Assembly: GCA_963785425.1 (NCBI GenBank)
Contig: CAWAVG010000004.1
Span: 372,001 to 436,000 of the forward strand
Reading direction: 5' to 3'
Length of the DNA: 64,000 bases
Source of the DNA: RYN-133 sp963785425
Lineage (GTDB): Bacteria > Actinomycetota > Actinomycetes > Mycobacteriales > Jatrophihabitantaceae
In this document: positions 17,299-23,848 of the stretch, one piece after another
Layout: each line of letters begins with the position of its first letter
Numbering within the stretch: position 1 is the stretch's first letter
The notes under the pieces: model-generated
What the model was told of the DNA's origin: nothing
What the model saw: only the letters and a program-made list of their open reading frames with translations
Database searches by the model: none
Translations under genes and position numbers: made by a program

Positions 17299-18174
17299 GT
17301 GACCACCAGCACCGCTCCCCTACGTCCCGGGACGATCAGCCCGCGCCGTCCGGTGCCGGCCGGCGTCATCCGCCCGCACTACGTCGACGCGAAGCCCGGC
17401 ACCCCCGCCGACTACGACGACCCGATGGTCAAGGACCCCGACACGATCGCGCGGATGCGCATCGCCGGGCGCATCGCCGGCGACGCGATCGTCGAGGTCG
17501 GCAGGCACGTCGCGCCCGGCGTCACGACCGACGAACTCGACCGCATCGGCCACGAGTTCATGATCAGCCGCGGCGCGTACCCGTCCACCCTGGGCTACAA
17601 GGGATTCCGGAAGTCGTTGTGCACGAGCGTGAACGAGGTCATCTGCCACGGCATCCCGGACGACCGCCCGCTGCAGGACGGCGACGTGGTGAAGGTCGAC
17701 ATCACGGCGTTCAAGGACGGGGTGCACGGCGACACCTGCGCCACGTTCTACGCCGGCGACGCGAGTCAGGAAGTGCGCGACCTCGGTGAGCGCACCCGCG
17801 AGGCGATGCTGCGCGGCGTAAGAGCGATCCGGCCGGGCCGTCCGGTCAGCGTGATCGGGCGTGTCATCGAGTCCTACGCGCGGCGCTTCGGCTACGGCGT
17901 GATCCGCGACTACACCGGCCATGGCGTGGGCTGGAGCTTTCACACCAGGCCGACGATCCTGCACTACGACGAGCCACGTGCGACCACGATCATGGAGCCG
18001 GGCATGACGTTCACCGTCGAGCCGATGCTCAGCCTCGGTGGTTACGAGTGGGAGTCGTGGGACGACGACTGGACGATCCTGACCAAGGACCGGTCGTGGG
18101 TCGCGCAGTGGGAACACACGGTGGTCGTCACCGACGACGGCGCGGAGATCCTGACGCTGCCTTCGAACCCTTGA
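17299..18174 (+). CDS. map: Methionine aminopeptidase, type I
   Basis: Removes the initiator methionine from nascent proteins. The 291 residues carry the five metal ligands in order: Asp in VKVDITAFKDG, Asp in HGDTCATF, His in GHGVGWSFH, Glu in FTVEPML and Glu in QWEHTVVVTDDG. An N-terminal extension of about 45 residues (PRRPVPAGVIRPHYVD) is typical of one actinobacterial type I paralogue, whose Pro-rich segment may dock on the ribosome. It starts at a GTG at 17299. Two direct copies of GTCACCAGGCACA (17262-17274, 17278-17290) lie immediately upstream, with no assigned role. Confidence 0.95.
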   Translation: MTTSTAPLRPGTISPRRPVPAGVIRPHYVDAKPGTPADYDDPMVKDPDTIARMRIAGRIAGDAIVEVGRHVAPGVTTDELDRIGHEFMISRGAYPSTLGYKGFRKSLCTSVNEVICHGIPDDRPLQDGDVVKVDITAFKDGVHGDTCATFYAGDASQEVRDLGERTREAMLRGVRAIRPGRPVSVIGRVIESYARRFGYGVIRDYTGHGVGWSFHTRPTILHYDEPRATTIMEPGMTFTVEPMLSLGGYEWESWDDDWTILTKDRSWVAQWEHTVVVTDDGAEILTLPSNP

Positions 18175-18218
18175 TAAGACACTATTACCAAATCTGCGGT
18201 CCGGCGTAGATACCCGGA

Positions 18219-18231
18219 TACAGTCCGGGCG
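18219..18231 (+). promoter_or_regulatory. Likely leaderless -10 box of the AAA ATPase gene
   Basis: TACAGT (18219-18224), matching TAnnnT, is six bases before the GTG at 18231, which has no ribosome-binding purine run. This suggests a leaderless mRNA, which is common in actinobacteria. Confidence 0.4.
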
Positions 18232-19424
18232 TGGACCCCGTCAGGAATCCCTACGCCCCCGGTGCCGGTCAACGCCCGCCCGAACTCGCGGGCCGCGACA
18301 CAGAGCTCGACGGGTTCGAGGTGGTGCTCGAGCGGGTGGCCCGCTCGCGTCCCGAACGGTCGATGGTGCTCATCGGGCTGCGCGGCGTGGGCAAGACGGT
18401 GCTGCTCAACGCGATGCGTAGCGCGGCCGTGCGGCGCGGGTGGGGAACCGGCAAGCTCGAGGCGCGGCCCGGGCAGTCCCTGCGGCGCCCTCTGGCCGCC
18501 GCAATGCACCTGGCGGTGCGCGAGCTCGCCCATCCCCAGGACGAGGCGGTGCGCCAAGTGCTCAGCGTGGTCAAGGCATTCGCGCAGCGCGAGCCGGCCG
18601 GCGCGAAGCCGACCAAGCAGCGGTGGTCACCGGGCATCGATGTCCCCGCCGCGATGGGCCGCGCCGACTCCGGCGATACCGAGATCGACATGGTCGAGTT
18701 GCTGGCCGACGTCGCAGGTCTGGCCGCGGACACCGGCCACGGCATCGCGGTCTTCATCGACGAGATGCAGGACATCGGACCCGACGACGTCTCGGCCCTG
18801 TGCGCCGCATGTCACGAGATCTCGCAGCAGGGCCTGCCGCTGGTCGTCGTCGGGGCCGGGTTGCCGCACGTGCCGGCAGTGCTGTCGGCCGCCAAGTCCT
18901 ACTCCGAGCGACTGTTCCGGTTCGCCCGCATCGACCGGCTCGAGCGCGCCGCGGCCGATGTCGCGCTGCGGGTGCCGGCCCGCGACGAGGACGCCGACTT
19001 CACCGACGACGCGCTCGCGGCGATGTACCAGGCGACCGGCGGCTATCCGTACTTCGTGCAGGCATACGGCAAGGTCGCCTGGGACGTCGCGCCACGATCG
19101 CCCATCACCGCCGACGACGTCGCCGTGGCCGCGCCGGTCGCCGAGAGCGAGCTCGCGGTCGGGTTCTTCGGGTCGCGCTACGAGCGGGCCACACCGTCCG
19201 AACGCGAATACCTGCGCGCGATGGCCGAGGTCGCCGTCCCGATCGCGCCTGACGAACCCGTCGCCACTGCGGCGGTCGCCGAGGCACTCGAACGCTCGCC
19301 GCAATCGGTGTCGCCGGCCCGCGACGCGCTGCTGAAAAAGGGGTTGATCTACTCGGGCCAGCGCGGGCGCATCGCGTTCACCGTCCCGCATTTCGGTCGG
19401 TACCTGCGCGAGCTGGAGGCCTGA
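18231..19424 (+). CDS. AAA-family ATPase (Orc1/Cdc6-like fold)
   Basis: A 397-residue P-loop ATPase. Walker A is GLRGVGKT near residue 46-53, Walker B is VFIDEMQD near residue 178, and a sensor-like segment follows (LPLVVVGAGLPHVP). The C-terminal third, after about residue 300, resembles a winged-helix domain (ALERSPQSVSPARDALLKKG). The architecture matches the AAA_16/archaeal-ATPase group, whose members bind DNA or act as STAND-like switches; the exact role is unknown. It is convergent with the trmH-like gene, the two stop codons being nearly adjacent. Confidence 0.82.
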   Translation: MDPVRNPYAPGAGQRPPELAGRDTELDGFEVVLERVARSRPERSMVLIGLRGVGKTVLLNAMRSAAVRRGWGTGKLEARPGQSLRRPLAAAMHLAVRELAHPQDEAVRQVLSVVKAFAQREPAGAKPTKQRWSPGIDVPAAMGRADSGDTEIDMVELLADVAGLAADTGHGIAVFIDEMQDIGPDDVSALCAACHEISQQGLPLVVVGAGLPHVPAVLSAAKSYSERLFRFARIDRLERAAADVALRVPARDEDADFTDDALAAMYQATGGYPYFVQAYGKVAWDVAPRSPITADDVAVAAPVAESELAVGFFGSRYERATPSEREYLRAMAEVAVPIAPDEPVATAAVAEALERSPQSVSPARDALLKKGLIYSGQRGRIAFTVPHFGRYLRELEA

Positions 19425-19425
19425 C

Positions 19426-20022
19426 TCAGCGCGCGTGCTGCCGGATCCAGGTGTGCATGGCAATGCCTGCCGCGACTCCGGCATTGATCGAGCGGGTGGA
19501 GCCGAACTGGGCGATCGACACGGTCGCGCCGGCGGCGGCGCGTGCCTCGGCGCTGAGTCCGGCGCCCTCCTGGCCGAACAGCAACAGCGCGGCGCGCGGT
19601 AACTGGGTCTGTTCGAGCGGGACGGCGCCGGGCAGGTTGTCGACCGCGACGAGCGTGTAGCCCTCGGCGCGGGCGTAGTCGGCGAGCTCGGCCGGGGTGT
19701 CGAGGTGCCGCACGTGCATGTAGCGGTCGGTGACCATCGCCCCGCGGCGGTTCCATCGGCGGCGTCCGACGATGATCACCTCGCGCGCCTGGAAGGCGTT
19801 CGCGGTACGCACCACCGTCCCGATGTTCAGGTCGTGGCGCCAGTTCTCGATCGCCACCGCGAAGTCGTGGCGGTGCGTGTCGAGATCGGCGCGGATCGCC
19901 TCGACCGTCCAGTAGCGGTAGCGGTCGGCGACGTTGCGGCGGTCGCCGGTGCGCAGCAGGTCCGGATCGAGGCGCGGATCGTCCGGCCAGGGCCGGGGGT
20001 GCGGGCCGACCCCGATGTCCAC
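19426..20022 (-). CDS. TrmH/SpoU-family RNA 2'-O-methyltransferase
   Basis: A 198-residue SPOUT methyltransferase that would use S-adenosylmethionine to methylate a ribose in tRNA or rRNA. The trefoil-knot motifs are clear: NIGTVVRTANAF near residue 75, LLLFGQEGAGLS and the last motif FGSTRSINAGVAAGIAMHTW. The longest frame begins at an ATG at 20067, but its first residues (MTTRGTDDHSREQ) are two translated copies of an intergenic repeat, so they are not protein. I start at the GTG 20022 (VDIGVGPHPRPWPDDPRLD). It lies next to pyrE, as a homologue also does in mycobacteria. Confidence 0.88.
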   Translation of the reverse strand: MDIGVGPHPRPWPDDPRLDPDLLRTGDRRNVADRYRYWTVEAIRADLDTHRHDFAVAIENWRHDLNIGTVVRTANAFQAREVIIVGRRRWNRRGAMVTDRYMHVRHLDTPAELADYARAEGYTLVAVDNLPGAVPLEQTQLPRAALLLFGQEGAGLSAEARAAAGATVSIAQFGSTRSINAGVAAGIAMHTWIRQHAR

Positions 20023-20035
20023 CTCGCCCTGTTCC

Positions 20036-20106
20036 CGCGAGTGGTCATCTGTGCCGCGAGTGGTCATCTATAAGTGACCACTCGGCGCGTCAGTGACCAC
20101 TCGCGG
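20036..20106. repeat. Four-copy inverted repeat (word GAGTGGTCA)
   Basis: Two direct copies of CGCGAGTGGTCA (20036-20047 and 20055-20066) face two reversed copies TGACCACTCG (20075-20085 and 20094-20106), folding into a long double hairpin. It lies between the pyrE stop and the trmH-like start, both leftward, so it may terminate pyrE transcription. The first two copies have leaked into the apparent N-terminus of the trmH-like frame. Confidence 0.75.
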
Positions 20107-20108
20107 CA

Positions 20109-20630
20109 TCAGGACAGGCCGAGGTCGGCGAGCGTGTAGACCGAACGAGCGGCGAAGCCCTCCGCCTCGATCTTCGCGATCCCGCCCCGGTCGGCGATCA
20201 GCGCGATCCCCGCGACCGTGGCGCCTGCGTCCTGGGCGGCGTGCGCGGCGGTCAGCGGTGAGTCGCCGGTGGTCGAGACGTCGTCGACGATGAGCACCCG
20301 CCGTCCCTCGACGGACGGGCCCTCGATCTGTTGCTGCATGCCGTGTGCCTTCTGCGACTTGCGGACGAGGAACGCGTCGACCGATCCAGACGAGGCGTGC
20401 ATGACCGCGCAGGCGACGGGGTCGGCGCCGAGGGTCAGACCGCCGACGGCGTCGTAGTCCCAGTCGGCGGTCAGGTCGCGCAGCGCGGCACCGACGAGGG
20501 GGCCGGCCTTGCGGTGCAACGTGATCCGGCGCAGGTCGATGTAGTAGTCGGCCTCCTTGCCGGACGACAGCGTCACCTTGCCGTGCACGACGGCGAGTTC
20601 CTTGATGAGCTCGAGCAGTTGGTCAGGCAC
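20109..20630 (-). CDS. pyrE: Orotate phosphoribosyltransferase
   Basis: Transfers phosphoribosyl from PRPP to orotate, giving OMP in pyrimidine synthesis. The 173-residue protein has the PRPP-binding signature VLIVDDVSTTGDSPLTA near residue 107 and the flexible-loop lysines in LVRKSQKAHGMQQQIEG. It is a short-form family member and complete. The start is a GTG at 20630, giving MPDQLLELIKELAVVHGKV. No other pyrimidine gene is near. The gene is bracketed by two different word-built hairpins (20036-20106 and 20664-20753). Confidence 0.96.
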   Translation of the reverse strand: MPDQLLELIKELAVVHGKVTLSSGKEADYYIDLRRITLHRKAGPLVGAALRDLTADWDYDAVGGLTLGADPVACAVMHASSGSVDAFLVRKSQKAHGMQQQIEGPSVEGRRVLIVDDVSTTGDSPLTAAHAAQDAGATVAGIALIADRGGIAKIEAEGFAARSVYTLADLGLS

Positions 20631-20663
20631 GAGGCGACCCTATCCGCGCCCCCGCCCCGCCCG

Positions 20664-20753
20664 TTGAGTGACGTCCCAACCCTTGAGTGACGTCCCAACC
20701 CTTGAGTGACGTCCGCGGACGTTGAGTGACGGCGATTTCGCCGTCACTCAACG
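20664..20753. repeat. TTGAGTGACGTC tandem repeat ending in a perfect hairpin
   Basis: A 19-base unit beginning TTGAGTGACGTC occurs at 20664, 20683 and 20702, followed by a fourth start at 20722. The last copy is half of a perfect hairpin: arms 20720-20735 and 20738-20753 (16 bp, two-base centre). Degenerate copies continue to about 20790. It lies between the leftward SDR gene and pyrE and could stop SDR transcripts. Confidence 0.75.
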
Positions 20754-20830
20754 GCGCGGGACGTCACGCAACCGCGGGAGGCGTCACTCCGGCGTGCTCG
20801 GCGTCGCGCGAGCGGCGGAACGCGGGGGCT

Positions 20831-21598
20831 TCAGAAGTTGCGGCGCGACATCACCCGGCGCAGCACCGAACGCGGCACCAGCCGGGTGAGCAGCACCAGC
20901 CGCCGGTACTGCCGCGTCGGGACGCTCACCGGCTTGCCCGCGAACGCGTCGGCCAGACCTTCCCGGACGACGTCGGCCGCCGACAGCCACATCCGCTCGG
21001 GGACGTGCGACATGTCGGCGGCGGCGCGCTCGTGGAACTCGGTGCGCGTGAAACCTGGGCAGATCGCAGTGACGGTGACGCCGCTGCCCTTGAGCTGTAC
21101 CGACAGCGCCTCGCTGAACATCGTCACCCAGGCCTTCGACGCGGCATAGGTGGCATTCGAGCCACGGGGGACGAACGCCGAGACCGACGAGATGTTCACG
21201 ATGCGGCCGCTGCCCCGTCCGGTCATGGCACGCACAGCCGAGTGCGACAGCCGGAGCACGGCACGCACATTGAGGTCGAGCTGACGCTCCTCGTCGGCGA
21301 GTGCGGCGCTGCCGAAGACCTTGTACATGCCGACGCCCGCGTTGTTGATCAGCAGGTCGACGGGGTGCTCACGATCCTCGATCCGCTTCGCCACGACCGA
21401 GCACCCCTCGTCCGTGACGAGGTCGGCGGAAATCACCTCGACGCTCGTACCGTGCCGTTCCAAGAGCTCGGCGGCGATGCTCTCGAGCCGCTGCGTGTCG
21501 CGGGCGACCAGCACCAGGTGGTAGGCGTCGGCGGCGAGTTGCCGCGCGAACTCCGCGCCGAGCCCGGCCGTCGCGCCGGTGACGAGGGCGGTCGGCAC
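20831..21598 (-). CDS. Short-chain dehydrogenase/reductase
   Basis: A 255-residue classical SDR. It has the TGATAGLGAEFAR cofactor motif at residues 7-19, NNAGVG near 88, the active-site Ser in NISSVSAF and the YAASKAW Tyr-Lys pair near residue 150. The pattern near the end of strand 2 (VARDTQRL) suggests NADP preference. The substrate is unknown; related actinobacterial enzymes act on lipids or ketones. The start is a GTG at 21598, three bases after the stop of the upstream membrane gene, so co-transcription is likely. Confidence 0.88.
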   Translation of the reverse strand: MPTALVTGATAGLGAEFARQLAADAYHLVLVARDTQRLESIAAELLERHGTSVEVISADLVTDEGCSVVAKRIEDREHPVDLLINNAGVGMYKVFGSAALADEERQLDLNVRAVLRLSHSAVRAMTGRGSGRIVNISSVSAFVPRGSNATYAASKAWVTMFSEALSVQLKGSGVTVTAICPGFTRTEFHERAAADMSHVPERMWLSAADVVREGLADAFAGKPVSVPTRQYRRLVLLTRLVPRSVLRRVMSRRNF

Positions 21599-21601
21599 GG
21601 G

Positions 21602-22456
21602 TCAGTCCGTCGTACGGCGTGACTTGCTGGCCTTCGCGCGCGAACGGGCCAGCTCGGCCCCGCGGGCGACGGCCTCGGAGTCCGAGCGCACCTTCGCACG
21701 TGCCTTCGCTGCCGCGGCGCCGCGCTCGGCGGAGGTCCGTGGCGGCGCGGTCCTGGACTGAGCGGCGGCGCGAGCAGCGGCAGCCCGTCCGCCCGGCCCG
21801 GCGAGACCCGGACGCTGGCGGCGCGCGCCGCCGAACAGGCCGGGACGTGGCTGGCCGCGCAGCTCCGGCGGCACGAGGACGTCTCGGCAGTCGCGGAAGT
21901 ACTTCTGCGAGGGCTTCGGGATGAAGACCAGCGCGAGTGCGGCGACCGCACCCACTCCGACGATCACTCCGGCGACCTGCGGCACGACCGGGAAGCCTTT
22001 GATCGGGATGACATAGAGCGGCAGGGTCGTGAAGATCATGACGATCAACATCGCCCACCGCGAGCCGCTGGCGGTGCGCACGCGTCGGTAGGCGAGCAGT
22101 AGCAGCACCAGGGCGAGCCCGATGACCACGCCGGTGAGCAAGGTGCCCTGGCGCAGGGCGTGCAGGTCGGAGCTCACCTTGTCGGGGCCGTAGGGCACCT
22201 TCTTCTTCGATCCGGCGTCGTTGTTCGCCTTGACGAGGAAGGCCCGCAGCTGGCTGGTCGAGCCGAGCAGCGTCAGGCCACGCGCGACCAGGGCGACCGC
22301 GGTGACGGCGAGGGCGATGCAGGCGTAGTCGATGGTGCGGGGCGTCGGCAACCGTTTCGGGATCTCGTCGCCGGTGCCGGCGGTCGTCGTGGTCGGCGGC
22401 TGCTTGCGCAGCGACGGACGGGCGTCCGGGCCGGCGTCCTGGGGCGTGTCGCTCAC
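21602..22456 (-). CDS. Multi-pass membrane protein, unknown family
   Basis: A 284-residue protein. After a soluble N-terminus of about 45 residues (Pro/Thr-rich) there are four clear transmembrane segments: around IDYACIALAVTAVALVARGL, LLTGVVIGLALVLLLLAYRR, WAMLIVMIFTTLPLYVIPIK and VAGVIVGVGAVAALALVFIP. The C-terminal 90 residues are soluble, highly basic and Ala/Arg-rich, with low complexity and many predicted helices. I used the GTG at 22456 (VSDTPQDAGPDARP) rather than the longer frame to 22531. It probably forms an operon with the SDR gene. Its function is not known to me. Confidence 0.72.
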   Translation of the reverse strand: MSDTPQDAGPDARPSLRKQPPTTTTAGTGDEIPKRLPTPRTIDYACIALAVTAVALVARGLTLLGSTSQLRAFLVKANNDAGSKKKVPYGPDKVSSDLHALRQGTLLTGVVIGLALVLLLLAYRRVRTASGSRWAMLIVMIFTTLPLYVIPIKGFPVVPQVAGVIVGVGAVAALALVFIPKPSQKYFRDCRDVLVPPELRGQPRPGLFGGARRQRPGLAGPGGRAAAARAAAQSRTAPPRTSAERGAAAAKARAKVRSDSEAVARGAELARSRAKASKSRRTTD

Positions 22457-22577
22457 CGGCGCAGTGTACGTGGCGCACCTGATCAAGGCGGCCGCCCCGA
22501 CCCGCCGACGACCTGCCCGCGCCGCGGGCATGGCCTAGAGTCGGCGGGAACACCGACCGCCCGCGGAGGCCCGTGCG

Positions 22578-23184
22578 ATGACCGACCAGCCCGACGAGGG
22601 CAGCCAGTCGAGCACCCCGGCCGACCCGACGAGCCCGCTGGACTTCGATCCGTACCGCTACGGCAAGCCCGATCATCCCGTACCCCCGGAGTACGCGCCG
22701 CCGGGATACGTGCCGCCGGCCCAACCACGCGCAGGCCGCGCCGTACCCGGCCGCCCCGCCGCAGCCGGTCTGGCCCCCGGTCGACATGACCAAGCAGCAG
22801 CCACCGCAGTACGGCAGCTATCCGGGCTACACGCCCCATCCGCCACCCCCGCCCGGCTACCCCGCCTACGGCATGGTGCAGGAGGGCAACGGCAAGGCGA
22901 CGACGGCGATGGTGCTCGGCATCCTCAGCATCCCGTTGTGCTTCCTGACGTTTCTCGATCTCGGCCTCGCGATCCCGGCAATCGTCGTGGGCGCCATCGG
23001 CATGCGCGACGCCAAGCGCTTTCCCCAGCGCGGCGGGCACGGCAAGGCCTTGGCCGGCGTCATCTGCGGCAGCATCGGGCTCGTCCTGGTCATCATCTTG
23101 TTGGTCGTCGTGATCGCGCGCATCGCGCCGTGCATCCACAGCGGCGGCGGGGTGTCGCAGTCGTGCGTCAACGACCGGCTGTGA
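22578..23184 (+). CDS. DUF4190-type membrane protein, interrupted by a frameshift
   Basis: The gene starts at ATG 22578 (MTDQPDEGSQSSTPADPTSP) with a Pro/Tyr-rich cytosolic arm, then changes frame at about 22716-22722. The continuation (NHAQAAPYPAAPPQPVW, then MTKQQPPQYGSYPGY) runs to 23184. Removing one G in the CCGGCCC run joins both parts into about 201 residues: Pro-rich arm plus two transmembrane segments (LGILSIPLCFLTFLDLGLAI and IGLVLVIILLVVVIARIAPC), the DUF4190 layout. The function of the family is unknown. It is either a sequencing insertion or a recent mutation. If the lesion is real, translation could still restart at the ATG 22786. Confidence 0.7.
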
Positions 23185-23197
23185 CCGGGCCGCGGCG

Positions 23198-23845
23198 ATG
23201 AGCACCGACTCCCCGCAGGACCCGTACGGCGGGCGGCCCTACTACGGCCAGCAACCCCCGCCGGGTTACCCGCCGCCCGGGTACCCGCCGGGTTACCCGC
23301 AGCCGGGCTACTACCAGCCGGCCGGCTACCCGTACGCACCACCGGGATATGCGTACCCGCAGCCTTACTACCCCTTGCAGCTGCAGCGCCCCGGGACCGC
23401 GACGACAGCGTGCGTGCTGTCGTTCGTCAACGGCGGGCTGCTGATCGCGGCGGCGCTGCTGCTCTTCGCGGGGGCGAGCGTGATCAGCGACCTCGGCAGC
23501 GTGACGCAGACCTACACCACGTTCACAACGACAGAATTCAGGTTGGACGCGGTGGTCAATCTCCTCGCGGCCGTGCTCCTCATCGCAGGCGGCGTGACGT
23601 TGGCCGGACGCAGAGCGACCGGCCGAACGATGATCTGCGTCGGCAGCGTGATCGTGATCGGCGCCGCGATCTACTGGATGACCCGCTTCGACGCGTTCGC
23701 GACGACGGTGTTCTACGGCCTGCTGTTCGCCGCGATGTCGGTGCTGTCCATCGCGATGGCCTTCACCACCGCCACGAAGGCGTGGCTGGCGGCGGCACCG
23801 GGAGCAGCGGGTCCTCCGTCTGCCGCCCCGGCGCCGTACGGCTGA
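23198..23845 (+). CDS. Pro/Tyr-rich membrane protein
   Basis: A 215-residue protein. The first 65 residues are a low-complexity, Pro/Gly/Tyr-rich arm with repeats of GYPP and PPGY. Four hydrophobic helices follow (around CVLSFVNGGLLIAAALLLFA, LLAAVLLIAGGVTLAG, MICVGSVIVIGAAIYW and TVFYGLLFAAMSVLSIAMAF). A threonine-rich loop (VTQTYTTFTTTEF) lies between helices one and two. The same layout is found next door in the DUF4190-type gene, so the two may be related or act together at the membrane. The family is not certain. It is convergent with clpB, the stops only three bases apart. Confidence 0.72.
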   Translation: MSTDSPQDPYGGRPYYGQQPPPGYPPPGYPPGYPQPGYYQPAGYPYAPPGYAYPQPYYPLQLQRPGTATTACVLSFVNGGLLIAAALLLFAGASVISDLGSVTQTYTTFTTTEFRLDAVVNLLAAVLLIAGGVTLAGRRATGRTMICVGSVIVIGAAIYWMTRFDAFATTVFYGLLFAAMSVLSIAMAFTTATKAWLAAAPGAAGPPSAAPAPYG

Positions 23846-23848
23846 TCG

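Noticed and set aside
20664..20790. Possible CRISPR array
   Set aside because: The copies abut with a 19-base period and no unique spacers, and no cas gene is near.
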